Source: Paramecium octaurelia (taxonomy: Eukaryota; Ciliophora; Oligohymenophorea; Peniculida; Parameciidae). Taken from it: DNA of 64,000 nucleotides. Position 1 is the stretch's first letter, and every line of letters begins with the position of its first letter. The notes under the pieces were generated by a model. The model did no database searches, was not told the origin of the DNA, and worked only from the letters and a program-made list of their open reading frames with translations. The position numbers and the translations under genes are program-made. The DNA lies in the NCBI GenBank assembly GCA_905182995.1, contig CAJJDP010000160.1, positions 124,001 through 188,000 of the forward strand, read 5' to 3'. Shown piece by piece: positions 52,071-63,808 of the stretch.

Positions 52071-53166
52071 ATGTCTATAAAAAAGTAAAAAATGGGTTTT
52101 AATTAGACACTTGATATAATTAGGAAACTTAGTTATAGAAGAAGAAGAGGAACCAGAGTTTTATTGCATTATTCCATCGGCAATCAAATTAATATAAATT
52201 GAAATCTCTCCAAATAATTAACAACTTTCAGAATTGCAACAGCTGAAATATCTGATCGATGACAAATAATACTTTTCTGCCTATTCGATGAAGTAAGAAC
52301 TTTTCCATAGGTATGCCAACGACAAGGAGTACATCAATTACACCAAGGACATTTTCGAATTAATTGATGATGACATAGAAGAAATAAAGGAACTCACCAA
52401 ATGGTTTGATTTATAGGGTATTTATTACACTAATTTAATCAGATGGCTGGTCAATTTAACAATAAGATAGCCGAATGTAGATTAGATATTAATAATTACC
52501 CAATTCACCAAGAGTTGTTGCTAGAATTGACACCGAAATCAAAATTCCTCTTGACATCTTCATCAGCCTTATATATGAGACAGAACTATATCCTTAATGG
52601 TTTCCCTTCTGCAAAGATTCCAAGACTATTTTGCAACCAGACAAAGCCACGAAGATTCTACATATGCATTCATCACCCCCCGTTATATCTGATAGAGAAT
52701 TGTGTGTAAAAGGGTGGGGAGTGAACAACCTTGAATACGATGGAAGTGTTCTTATTTTGAGTCATTCGATTGATAAGAGAGCAAAATTATTGAAAAGATA
52801 TGGGTACACTTCTTCAATTTATTTCTTTTGAGTTTCTTTTCCAGAAGAACCGAAACATGTGAGAGCTGATTTAAATGTATTTTGCACAAAGGTTAAACCA
52901 ATATCATTTGATCATCACATAGTCAGTTTGGTAATTTGTATTGATTTAAAGTTAAAATACATACCAGATTTCTTGCCAAATTATATGCTTCGAAAATTTG
53001 CAGTAAATCAATATTTGAATGTTAGGGTGTGATGTTTGATAAATTGGTATCTAATTCAAAAAAATACAAGGGATCAATGTGGGAAAAGAAAAAGAATGAC
53101 AGTTCAGAATTCTATGATTGGTTGAATTAGAAGTTCAAATAATATGAAGACAAGTTGAAAAGATGA
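52071..53166 (+). CDS. START-like lipid-binding domain protein
   Basis: ATG 52071, TGA 53164-53166. A helical N-terminal part (QLKYLIDDKQYFSAYSMKQE, IFELIDDDIEEIKELTKWF) is followed by a START/Bet v1-like fold: RVVARIDTEIKIPLDIFI, YETELYPQWFPFCKDSKTIL, VISDRELCVKGWGVNNL, SVLILSHSID, FPEEPKHVRADLN, and a C-terminal helix (FAGVMFDKLVSNSKKYKGSM). START domains carry a lipid in a hydrophobic pocket. Introns: 28 bases near 52097-52124, 25 near 52419-52443, and 23 near 53005-53027. The joint near 52803-52831 is unresolved: the two flanking blocks clearly belong together but the obvious 29-base intron does not keep the frame. Adjacent to another lipid-transfer gene. Confidence 0.78.
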
Positions 53167-53241
53167 TTACCTAGCAATATATATATATGACCATTATTTA
53201 TTTAAATATAAACAATTACAACATAGAATATTGAATTAAAA

Positions 53242-55494
53242 TCATAAATCATCTTTAGACTTTTTATTCTTTTTCTTTCCTTTCTTCAATTCCTTTTCCA
53301 ACTCCTTCTTCTTTAATCTCTCTTCCTCCAAAATCTCTTTCAAAATTTCTTCATCAAAATCTGATAATCCTGATGATTGACTAGCCTCTTTCCTTTTTTG
53401 GAATATCTCCTCACAATTTTTTTCTATAATTTAAATAGAATTAATATTGATATTGCTAGACTGTCCCTTGTATTATTTGTCAATAAATTTACTAATAGCA
53501 TCATAATCGAATCTTCCAATTAATTTAGAATAACTAACATGATAAATAATAATTACGTCTTTTTGCTGCTAGAATAAGCAACGAAATTGGGCAATGAATC
53601 ATCTGAAATATCAAATTTCAATAATAACTCATCATGACAAGATGCATCAATGAAAACAAAAGAAGCTGACTTTGATCCATGAATATTCTTGATTTTGTCC
53701 AATACTTCCAATTAATGTTCCCACTTTGTCAAAATATCATCGTGCTTCACTGATTTATGTTCACCATTCAATAATGCAATGTAACATAATGTCTACTTCT
53801 TTTCACAATATTCTTCTAATTACTCTTAATTTGAAATTTCTTGAACCTTTTTGTTAGATGTCTTTTTCGATTCATCAAACTAGAAATTAAATTATATTAT
53901 ACTGAATCTAAGAATGATTTAATTTCTTCATAACCGTGTTTCCCTGTAAATAGTGCTTGTTTTACTTAGTCTTGTTTTACTTCTTCTTCTAGTTCCTTCT
54001 TATCCTTGACATCTCTAAAGATAATAGTAATTGCTGGTTGATGTGGTATCTAAAATTGATCTATAACCTTTTGAGATGCATTTTTGAAGGATAAGAATTT
54101 ATACTTACCATAATATTCTTGCAATTAACTCAAGACTCTATAGGTTAACCCAACTTATTGAGTCTAATAGAAATAAAGTACAACAATATTATTGTCAGCA
54201 ATATATTGACTCAATTGCATTTACAATGTTTGTTCATTGATATTAATAGTTTTATCATCAACTAATTCTTATATGTCTTTGTTTATTTCCTCCAATGAAT
54301 ATTCTTTAGTAAATGATATTTTGGAGGCTCTTTTTTTTTAGGTATTTCCTACTTGATAAAATCTAATGCTAGGATAGCTTTTAATTTGCAATTCTTTGAC
54401 TAATTCTTCGTCCTCTTAAGTGTTAACCTAGAACTCATAATAATCAAATAAGGTTTTATATTTTTTAATAGTTTCCTCCCATGCCTTATGAGGTGTCTCC
54501 TTATAAACATGCACAAATGCTGGTTTATCATTTCGTAATAACTGTTTATTCAAAACGCCTTGGTCTAATTTAGTAGGTGTAATGACATTTTATTTTTCAT
54601 TATTATCTTAATCGTCTTGTTTTTGTCTTCTGTTTTTTCTTTCCTCCTACTTCTTTGGTTGTTCATTTATTTATTCATATGGAATTCTATCTTTAGCTGC
54701 CAACCCCCTAACAAATTTCTTAATTGGTTTGAATAATAAATCTCCATCAAATAGATCTCTACTATAAGTATTATCTCCATTATTCTCTAATCCAACTATT
54801 TGTGGTAGTTCCTTGACATCAAATTCGTCTAATAGAGATTATGTTTCTGGAGTTGCTACAACTTCTCCAAATTTGACTCTCTCCAAATAATGTATATTCA
54901 TGGCTTTGAGTAAAGGAGAGGTTTCTTTTCTTTTTGTAAATAGAATGACCTTATTCAATTTTGGATCAGACGCCTCAAATTTCCTGAGCTCCTCCACTGT
55001 ATTTATTCTGATGACGTGATTTGGAATGAATTTGTATCCATATTATCCCAAACTCTAAGGAGAGGCTTCTCCTTAAAATCTATGTTCAGTAGCGATCATT
55101 TTTTCTTTTGTATATGGGTTGATTGGTTGACTAGGAGGCTCAAAGAACGTGATTTATGGCAAATGTTACATCACATCAGAACTGCAATATGGTAATTAAT
55201 CCCTAGATTTAGATTGCATATATACACAGATTTTGGATCCTTATTGATTTCATCGCAGTTCGTTCCATATACATTTATTATGCCTTCTTAATCTTCAGCG
55301 ACTTTTTCTATGAGTTAAGCAGCTCTTTGGCAATTCTCACAATTTTCCGAATAAAAATACACAAGTGAAACAAATTCAGATGCTAAAATGTCTCTAAAAT
55401 CTTGTAATTTATTGGCATGCTTAATGAGATAAGAATTCTCAAATAAAGCTACACTGAATGTGCACATGACACCTAATAAGATGTATTTCAACAT
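53242..55494 (-). CDS. Secreted/ER thioredoxin-fold (PDI-like) protein
   Basis: ATG 55494 with a good signal peptide (MLKYILLGVMCTFSVALF); TGA 53242. The first thioredoxin domain has a redox motif SENCENCQRAA (CxxC = CENC) and later YCSSDVMQHLPQITFFEPPS. Further thioredoxin-like regions follow: KETPHKAWEETIKKYKTLF, NTQEDEELVKELQIKSYPSI (cis-Pro), and VVLYFYQTQQVGLTYRVLSQ, all lacking CxxC. A fourth is FVFIDASCHDELLLKFDIS. The tail is a Lys/Glu coiled coil. Introns: 23 bases near 55196-55218, 23 near 53884-53906, and 23 near 53541-53563. No KDEL. The multi-thioredoxin order is reminiscent of DNAJC10/DNAJC16-type ER proteins without a J domain. It probably assists folding or redox in the secretory pathway. 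Confidence 0.75.
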
Positions 55495-56226
55495 ATTTAT
55501 TAAAAATATTCTAGAACAAATAATTTACGTGTGAAGTATTTTATAAGATCATTTTTATCAATATTAAAAAGCTCTTTAGAAATTTCTGCAATAACTTTCT
55601 GTATGTAAACAGCTAAATAAATCCAAAATTATAAATATAACAGAAGAAGAAGTGTTATTTGTAAAATATTAAAGAACATCAATTTTTATAATATTATTAG
55701 ATTATCAAATAAGATAATCATATAATGATTTCCAAAAATTACTTATATTACCATTAATACTGCTTATATAGTAAAATCCCATAAATCAGGAGTATTCAAA
55801 ATCATACTATTCGCACATTAACCTAAGTTTTCAATATAAATTTATCTGTGATTTTACCTATAAATATCTTTTAAATTATTTAATTTTATAGATATATATA
55901 TATATCATATTAGAGAAATCAATTAAATTTAAGTGTTTATTAGATCAAAATAATACATGAGATGGACGTTTATTAGAATTTATAAATATATAGAAGTAAT
56001 ATATTGAAAGATACTTAGGATATCAGATCGAATAAGAAAATAACTAAAAAAGTGGATGAATTCGACATGGTATGAAAATTAAAAGAAATTGATATTGATT
56101 GTCAATAAGTTTCATAATTTCTAAAATCTATTGAATAAATATGATAAATATATGTATGATAATATGTGAATAGCAATAAAGAAAAAAACAAAAAATTCTG
56201 TAAAGAAACTGTTATAAAAAGTGAAT
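55495..56226. other. AT-rich interval with one short + strand ORF
   Basis: Upstream of the PDI-like gene and downstream of the MORN gene. Very AT-rich, with an AT dinucleotide run near 55892-55905. A + strand ORF at 55962-56075 (37 codons, MDVYQNLQIYRSNILKDTQ) is followed in the same frame after its TGA by 22 more coding-like codons to 56144. It may be a relic. Nothing else is visible. Confidence 0.35.
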
Positions 56227-57600
56227 TCAATTTCCTTCTTCGATTGGTTGACCTCCTCTTCTAATCCACCTAACTCTTTTACCATCTTACCACTCTCCTT
56301 CTTTTTCCACTTTAGATGAACCTATGTAGATTCCTCTGCCATGTTACTTTCCATTTGACCAATCACCTTTATAAACCTAAAAATCGTTAAAAATTCATAC
56401 TCTACCATCTGGCCATTTGAATTCTCCTTAACCATGCTTCTTATCATCTTTGTATTAACCTTCATATCTTCTGCCATCTAACCAAGTAAAAACCTTTGAT
56501 TTGTATGAATAACCGTACCCCTTTGCCATCCATTTTATTATTTTTCCATTCTCCAACATATTTTCTTCCATCTTCCCAACTATATTCTCCTTATCCTTAA
56601 ATATTGTTTTAGTAAAAGTCTCCCACATAAACTGAGCCATCAGCCCATTTGAATGTACCCCTGCCATCCTTCTTTCCATTTTTATACTACCCTTAGTAAC
56701 TAGCACCATCAGGCCAGATTTCTTAACCTTCCCCATTCTATCTATCATCTTCCCATTATCCAATATACTGAGCTCCATCCATATGAACATATTTTCCCTA
56801 GAATGACACCTAAATCTTACTTATCCATGAGCCTTGTCGTTTCTCCACTCTCCCTCATAAATATCGCCATCAGAATGAATTAATCTTCCTTTTCCACATG
56901 CCACATTTTAGTACCAATAGCCTTCATACAAGGATCCATCCTACCATATTTGTTTTCCTCTGCCATGTCTCTATCTAGATAAAATAAATGTAAAAAAACA
57001 TACCCATTCTTCCATTAACCTATATATACACTTCCGTTCTCAAATTCATATGGGCCCAAATGTGGTAAGTCTTTGTATTCCTCTTAATCTTGATCGTAAA
57101 CAAAACCATCTAATTTCTCCAAAACCTTTGTATAATTACACTATACTTGTCTAGTTCGATCTGTCAAAAAATCAGGTACCCTTTCAATTTTTCTTACTCT
57201 GTCATTTGGAGCATGCTAATTTGCTCCAGCACTTTGCTCTGGACCCTTTGTGTATAAAGCTTCTTTTGCTGTCACAGATGCCTTTTCTTCCTATTATTAA
57301 TGACTTTCCATTTTTTTAGGTTCACTACTTTATTTAATACAATTATCCGAAATTTGTTCTGAGCTCTTTTGACTTTCCTTGATCTTCTTGACCTCTTCCC
57401 TAGCCTTGTGTCCTCTTATATGAGCTATTATGATTCCAACCGAATTTACCTTGTATTTTTGTGGCCTTCTCCTTAACTAAATTTTCATCCAACTATTCAT
57501 CCATTTTTTTATCTAGTTCTTACTACTAACCTTCTCCTACGGTTACATGCATTTTTTGTTCTCCACACCACCCTTATTATCCACCACAACAACTTCCCAT
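56227..57600 (-). CDS. IQ-motif and MORN-repeat protein, N-terminally acylated (paralogue A)
   Basis: ATG 57600, TGA 56227. The N-terminus MGSCCGG has Gly2 for myristoylation and adjacent Cys for palmitoylation, so membrane anchoring is likely. An IQ calmodulin-binding motif (KIQAHIRGHKAREEVKK) follows, then a linker, a conserved KVLEKLDGFVYDQDQEEY, and about ten MORN units (GSLYEGYWYQNVACGKGRL, GDIYEGEWRNDKAHGQGKY, GASYQGQYKNGKKDGRGTF, GSVYVGDFYQNN, GRKYVGEWKNNKMDGKGVF, GRRYEGQYKDDKKHGQGEF). Introns: 25 bases (near 57430), 29 (near 56977), 23 (near 56799), 25 (near 56498) and 24 (near 56380). MORN repeats bind membranes or act as scaffolds. Its twin lies 191 bases upstream on the same strand. 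Confidence 0.9.
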
Positions 57601-57791
57601 AATCTGTTATGCCGTAATTAATATAAAAATTATCTTAAATTATATAAATTTTGCAACTAAATCAATCTTACTCCACAACTATTTTATCGACTAATTTCAA
57701 GATAAAATAAATAAATTTAAACTTGATTTAAAATTAATCAAACTTTTAAAAATAATTAACATAAAATCCCAAAGAAAAAAAAAATAATTAA

Positions 57792-59095
57792 TCAAGATTC
57801 AATTATCGCCACTTCGCCTCCCTTCCTTATCCACCTAACACGCTTTCCGTCTTACCACTCTCCTTCCTTTTCAACCATTGATTTCCCAACGTATATACCG
57901 ATCCCATGTTGCTTTCCATTCTACCAATATCCTTTGAAGATCTCATATTTATTTCATAAATACTCTCCCATCTGGGTAATACAACACTCCATATCCCTAT
58001 TTCACACCATTGACATAGTCACCCTCATACCTCTTGCCGTCACTCCAATAAAATGTCTATATATATAAGCATGCCAACTCACCCCCTTCCCATGCATCTT
58101 ATTGTTCTTGTACTACCCGATGTACCTCTTGCCACCAACAATCTTATAGTCTCCCTGACCCTCGAACCTATTCTCCTAAAACTCACCTTCATAAACCGAC
58201 CCATCTGCTTCTCTTAAAATCCCCACTCCGTTCTTCTATCCATTCTTGTAATCTCCGTCAAAAGTAGCTCCATCTGGCCAGTACTCCTTGCCCTTCCCGT
58301 GCTATTTGTCATTCTCCCAATATCCCTGATACTTAGCTCCATTCTGATGAATGTAAGTACCCTACTATTAATACTTAACAATATTACGAAACCATGAACT
58401 TTATCATTCTTCCACTCTCCCTCATAAATGTCTCCTTGAGCCAACAACAATCTGCCTTTGCCATGTTAACAATTATTGAACCAATAACCCTCATAATAGG
58501 AGCCATCAATCCAAAATTGTCTTCCTCTCCCGTGTTTTTGACTAGTATAAATATCTAAAGAACATACCAATTATTCCATTGACCTTCGTATATGACATCG
58601 CCAATCAACAAGGGTTTCGAGAACGGACACTCAATAAATAAATGATCCTAATCGAAAATGAATGGATCCAACTTATCAAGAACCTTTGATCTAAAGAGCA
58701 TTTATTACACTTTTAATTTTGTCAGTGAACCTCGAGCTGATATTAACTTCTTTTACATTGAACGCTGGAATATGCTACTAGCCATCCATATTAAATTTCA
58801 AAACATTTTGTTAGTTCTTCACATTTTCCTTTTGATTCGATCTGTATTAATAAATGAAGGTTTCGTCGGATGTCTAGGCCAATGCCTTGGTCTGCTATTT
58901 CTTCATCTTCTTCCTCACCACATATCCGCGATAAGATTCTGTATTGATTATTTTTGAATACATACTTTAAATCTGCAAAGCCTTGCGATTCAAGAGACCC
59001 AAATCAATTTTCGATGGATCCGAATATGACAAATCATAGGTCGCTATCTAAAAATTCGCAGTAGCCAAATTATGGCCTCCACAACAATTGCCCAT
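57792..59095 (-). CDS. IQ-motif and MORN-repeat protein, N-terminally acylated (paralogue B)
   Basis: ATG 59095, TGA 57792. Same architecture as its downstream neighbour: MGNCCGG acylation signal, IQ motif (LQIQKSYRGYVVRKKMKK), KVLDKLDPFIFDQDH, then MORN units (GSYYEGYWFNNCQHGKGRL, GDIYEGEWKNDKVHGF, GAKYQGYWENDKQHGKGKE, GATFDGDYKNGQKNGVGIL, GKRYIGQYKNNKMHGKG) and the shared ending EWQDGKRVRWIRKGGE. Introns of 27, 25 (ends AAG), 26, 23, 26 and 22 bases sit at positions equivalent to those of the neighbour. The IQ and linker regions have diverged most. A tandem duplication. The RBR ligase gene ends 58 bases upstream. Confidence 0.9.
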
Positions 59096-59152
59096 GAATG
59101 AATTAAATTTATGTGAATTAAATTATAGTAAATTAATTAAGATGATAAATAA

Positions 59153-60778
59153 TCAATAAGCACACCCCTTAATTGAAAGCCATGATATTTCTTTGCCAAG
59201 TCGATAGAATACAAAGTAAAAGGGAAAGATTAGTATTACGATTAACAAGATCAATAATTCCGCGAATAGAAAATATGTGCATCTGAATAGACTAATATGG
59301 AGCAATCAAATACCAAAACTTGGGATTAGATGATCTGCTTAACTTCTTGTTCATTGCACAGAAAGGCTTGGCTATTGACTTGCCGGCAGCCAACAAAGTC
59401 AACTTAACAATCAGCAATGGACCCCTGAGAATATAAAGAACCAAACGAGGGGCAAAGTAGATCTTCCTCATTTTATCAGGGTTGCTGATCTCCATTTAGG
59501 TTTTGAAACGACCATCCGACCAAACTACTATCAATAAGACAATTTACTGGCACATCCCCTGATTGACCAGTACCTATAATGATACTGGTGATACGGTTAC
59601 AAGCAAACCCAGCAGAATTGAAATGAACAATTACAAGTCATGTGATTACACCCAGCATTTTTTTGAATGTGTGATTTGCACTTGGGACAATACTTAATTA
59701 GATATTTTACTAAGGCCTATTTAAAATCACCTTAAATTGCATCCTAATCGTTCTAAACATTTAATAACTACCTCACACAACATTCCCTGATGAGCAAGTT
59801 GTCCACAATTAAAACAGACCAATGAACCACATTGACATTACACTATGTTGGCTTTCGAATCTTTTTCAATGAAACGATCACAACCTTAGGCTGGACACCA
59901 TTTTTTATTAGGATCATTCTCAATTTCATACTTTCTCTTGAAAACTAAATATTATTGAAATTTCTGTTCGCTAACAAGTTATTTAATGATATCTTCTGAG
60001 AATATAATGGTACAACCTTCTTGGAGACAGGTTATGTTATTAATTTTGGCAACCTTGATTTTATTTTCTAAATATTCTTTGTAACAACTCCTTCAAAATA
60101 GAATAAGTTAATACGTGCAAAACTTATGTTCGCATTCTAAGAGCCTGACAATTTTCTCAAAGGATGAACTGCAAATGGGACAAATCTTTTCTTGATCAAA
60201 TGATTGAATTTATATCTCCTCAGATTTATTATCATAATCAATGTTCTATTCCGACGATAACTCTGAAGGAGCAACTAAGATTATTACAGATAATTCTTGA
60301 TATACAGTGTATTTTTACTTTCTTCCTCATTATTATTATCCCCATTGGAATTCTTCTCAAAGTCTATAAGAGTTATTTATTTCTTGTTATTTTCTTATGC
60401 GCCAACATCTGGTGGACCTTCTATCCGAATATAGACATCATCGTTATTGACTGCATCCTCAGTATTCTAACCTCCTTGTCCATCGGAGATCTATAATTGA
60501 GAAATCTTTGCTAAATCTAATTGCTTATTTAAGTTCTCAATCAGCCTATCTTTTATAGCTTACTTTTTTTGAGTTTCTTCCAAGCGAGCGAGATATTTTA
60601 TTGTCTCTCCTAATTCATCCGATTTAGACATTTAAATGATAAAATGATCCCCTTAATTGAGATTTGGAAAGACATCATTATCACTGTTAGTAATTACTTT
60701 CTGGTTTTGCAATTGTTGTTCACTTTTACATCTAGTCAATTTAACATTTCCCATAAATATTTCATTTTTTGGTAACAT
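59153..60778 (-). CDS. RBR (RING-IBR-RING) E3 ubiquitin ligase with C-terminal membrane segment
   Basis: ATG 60778 (earlier than the in-frame ATG at 60631; the frame is continuous), TGA 59153. After a disordered acidic N-terminus: RING1 [67 protein letters not shown]2 [25 protein letters not shown]. The catalytic Cys of RBR ligases (the Cys of GCNHMTC) is present, so a thioester mechanism is expected. The C-terminus has hydrophobic helices ([40 protein letters not shown]), as in RNF144/RNF19-type ligases. Introns: 24 bases inside RING1 (near 60091), 28 before RING2 (near 59748-59775), 20 near 59534, and 28 near 59304-59331. One upstream joint near 60270-60310 is uncertain and may need a 44-base intron. 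Confidence 0.88.
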
Positions 60779-60969
60779 CTACAACACTAAATACACTTTA
60801 ATAATTAAATTTGTATTGAAAAATAATTATAATCATCTAATTTATCACACAAATATTCTTTTTTCTGATCTTCAAAAACCAAATATTCAAGTCACTATCT
60901 CTATCAATCTCTTATCATTTCCTCATCCATCCACCATAGCTCATAGCTACGATGTATAATTTTACAAAT

Positions 60970-61586
60970 TCATATATAAAGAACTACTTTAAATGCACTT
61001 TTCTAAAATGTTTATAATTTTAGTTTAATTTAATATAATAAATATAAAAGGAGTTTCATTACAATAGACTAACGTTTTTGTATCTTCATTAATATTCTAA
61101 ATACAATTGTAAATTCAACTATAGAATTCTAAATAGAACATGAATTACCTGGTAAATCAATTATTAGCTTCACTTCACATAAAGATTTTTAGTTATTTGA
61201 ATTTCTTTTGGTTTTATATGCCAATATCGAATTGTCGTAGGATTTAATTTCTATTTCTACTTCTACTTCTACTCTATAAATTAAATTTAAGATAGATCAA
61301 TAGAGACATTGAATATTATATAGTCTACAATGTTTCCAATGTCTGATTAGTTCATAATGCTTTTTAGTAAGATAATAGATCTATGACATGTAGTGACTCT
61401 ATTAGATGATGTTTATCTCAAATTTCTTTATTAAATTACTCTATTGTCTCTTTAGAAAGATGAGTAATGCTCCATCCGATACAATAATAAATTTTGGATT
61501 TCAAACAGCAGAGTAGTAATGAATTGAGTGTTATTTGGTAACATATTTGATGATTGTAGACTCTCCGTGAAAGAGTTCTTGTGCAT
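60970..61586 (-). CDS. Unknown gene, model incomplete
   Basis: A 138-codon ORF begins with ATG at 61586 (MHKNSFTESLQSSNMLPNN) and stays open to 61170. An overlapping frame further downstream (about 61270 to TGA 60970) reads EIKSYDNSILAYKTKRNS, SLCEVKLIIDLPG, IVEFTIVFRILMKIQ and looks more protein-like. A short intron near 61265-61300, next to a TAGAAG-type repeat, could join the two, but I could not place it. No family recognised. It is divergent from the L31 gene (52 bases between starts). Confidence 0.35.
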
Positions 61587-61637
61587 TTACTAGATGGGAC
61601 TATAAGAATTTAAAAAATATATTAAAGATTTTAATTT

Positions 61638-62052
61638 ATGGGCAAAAAGGAAAAGGGAAAGCCAAATCCATTGGGGGAAGTGAGCAGAGATTATACTATT
61701 AATCTTCATAAGGCTGTTCACAAGGAAACATTCAAGAGAAAGGCTCCTCGTGCTGTCAGTCACATTGTTAGATTTGGTATGTGAGTGAAGATTAATAGAG
61801 CAGCTCAAAAGAATATGTTGACAGAGGATGTTAGAGTTGATCCACAATTGAATGAAGCAGTTTGGAAGACAGGTATCCGCAATTTGCCCAGAAGAATCAG
61901 AGTGAGGTACTTTGATTGATTTATGAAAATGCAGACTATAGAGAAAGAAGAAGGAAGAAGATGATGGAAAAGGAAAATATTACACTCTTGCTCAGTATGT
62001 TCCAGTTGAAACTTTCGCAAACCTCAAAACAGAGATCACAAAAGTTTAATGA
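61638..62052 (+). CDS. RPL31: 60S ribosomal protein eL31
   Basis: A core protein of the large ribosomal subunit near the exit tunnel. ATG 61638, TGA 62050-62052, about 120 aa. Order of features: [66 protein letters not shown], Lys/Glu/Asp-rich loop, [18 protein letters not shown]. Two introns: 24 bases at about 61776-61799 (ends GAG) and 28 bases at about 61909-61936. Without them the L31 sequence is out of frame. Full length for the family. Confidence 0.96.
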
Positions 62053-62156
62053 TTCACATAATTGTACAATACAATATATTAAATATGTTTCTTAAATAAT
62101 ATATGCAGTTTAATAAGACTGATTTGATAATTAGTTTACTATTATTTATATTGTAA

Positions 62157-63660
62157 ATGAATCAAAATAAGAAAAACAGAGTCTTTTCATTTCAAATCAA
62201 AAACACTTCAGGAGTGCTATCCGAAGTGTTCGATAGCTAGTTATCGACAGCCAGATTCCAAGCATTCGAATAACCCCAAAGTCCATTCAAACCGAACTTC
62301 TTTTTCTTGGAGAACGAGTAAATCTAATCGCCGAGAATGTCAACCCAAAGATCTCTCTCCAGACTTCACATAAATTCGTTAAGTCCAAAGAACAGCTACA
62401 TTTATTCAAGGAAATCAATACTAACACCCCAGTCTATTACTTCTCAGTTAGGAATGTTGTATCATTTTGAAAAGCAATTGGCTGATTGTCTAAAATCCAA
62501 CTACCGAATAGGTGTGATTGAAAGTAAAATAACCATGTTTCATAAGGTCTGTTTAATTTGATGGTGATTGCAGTTGAACAAGATAACATTGATTTACTGA
62601 TAACTTTTATGCGTTTATGTGCATTAACTTTTATTTCATTTCAAGAATGGACAAAAGCACTTCTATTTTTCCAGCATTGTAAGTTTCTAAGCGAATTCAC
62701 TCGCCAACTAGATGTGATCCAATGGACTTTCCTCCAAATAGGAATTCTATGCAAATATATCAAAAAATACGATATTGGAAAAATATTCATCAAAAAAGTA
62801 ATTGTAAATATGATAATGCTAAGTCCTTGGAATATTCTTGGCTAGTAAAGGATTTGGATTAGGAAATCATTTGCTATGAAGAATTAGGCAAATTGTGTTT
62901 TCTTAATTATGAATTACAGACAGCCAAGTCATTGCATGAGAAAAGCATGAAGGGAAACTACGAGAAGGAACAGTCCTCTTTAAGATAGGTCTCCAAAAAA
63001 GGAATGGAGTAGATCTTAAACATGTTCCCACAACAAGAAAAGAAACTAGGTCTACACATTTTCTCTAAGGCTGTCAATTTTCCATTGAAATTTGTCTAAT
63101 GTTAAAATTAGTAATATTTTTCAAAAAGATCAGTAAAAAATTAGTATTTGATATCCAATGATTTTGAGTGTGTACCCAATCAAAGAATCATTGAAATCGA
63201 TCTTACTCTCGAAGACATGTTACAATAGTTTTTGAAGGGTGTTAACTTTTCATTTGAAATTCCAATCCCAATATCAGTAACTGAAGAGTATGAAAGCATT
63301 GCTGAATACAATTAAATGCCTTCGATACAGAAGATGAAATAAACACAATTGGCTACCATAATTAAATTGCATTCTCAAAAAGCAAGAACCGCTCAGAAAA
63401 AGGCTCCTACCATCAGATTGGATCAATTTCAATAGAAGCTTCCACTCGAACAAATTATTAAATAAAGATTGGAAATGAAATTTGATAACTCCTACACTCA
63501 CAGGGAAAAAATTAGAACTCGAAAATTCGCCAACAACCTAGAGTAAATCAGGTTGACTCATGAGAAGAATGGGATCGCTCTCAGTTTGGAGTATTAAAAG
63601 AGGGAACTAATCAGATATGCTAAAAAATTACTAAATTAATAATAAATTACTTTCATATGA
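62157..63660 (+). CDS. Unknown protein with helical-repeat-like middle and basic C-terminus
   Basis: ATG 62157, TGA 63658-63660. A disordered Ser/Gln-rich N-terminus (about 100 aa) is followed by TPR-like helices (FEKQLADCLKSNYRIGVIES, LFNLMVIAVEQDNIDLLITF, WTKALLFFQHCKFLSEFTRQ) and a basic helical C-terminus (REKIRTRKFANNLEQIRLTH). Introns: 23 bases near 62523-62545 (ends AAG) and 26 bases near 62802-62827 (ends AAG). No membrane or signal segment. The exon spanning 62460-62650 recurs identically at the window end. No confident family. Confidence 0.7.
62460..62650 (+). repeat. First copy of a 191-base exact duplicate
   Basis: Bases 62460-62650, inside the helical-repeat gene including its first intron, are identical to 63810-64000, with a constant offset of 1350. 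The match may continue past the window. Confidence 0.95.
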
Positions 63661-63675
63661 TTTTTTATAATTAAT

Positions 63676-63808
63676 ATGTTCAGAAATCTTCGACATTAGT
63701 ACCAAAATGATCTTGATTACCATTTTCTGAAACAATTTAATAAGTCCACCATCAATCTAAGATGCGAAAACCAGAAATCTCCTTTTGCAATCAGAAAACA
63801 CTTGTCCA
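63676..63808 (+). CDS. Start of another gene, interrupted by an ambiguous base
   Basis: ATG at 63676 opens a frame of about 44 codons (MFRNLRHQYQNDLDYHFLKQ, FNKSTINLRCENQKSPFAIR) that reaches the N at 63809. The following sequence belongs to a copied exon of the upstream gene and is in another frame. The true continuation is not in this window. It starts 15 bases after the previous gene's stop. No family can be assigned. Confidence 0.5.

Noticed and set aside
55890-55906. AT dinucleotide run as an unexcised germline element boundary
   Set aside because: TA-bounded internal eliminated sequences cannot be recognised from TA tracts alone in DNA this AT-rich; no gene is interrupted here.
60164-60496. 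Plus-strand ORF of 110 codons with hydrophobic segments
   Set aside because: Antisense to exons of the RBR ligase whose zinc ligands are clear; the hydrophobic look comes from reverse-reading of charged codons.
60657-60959. Plus-strand ORF of 100 codons with hydrophobic start
   Set aside because: Overlaps the N-terminal exon of the RBR gene on the other strand; composition (Asn/Ile/Phe/Ser) is what AT-rich shadow frames give.
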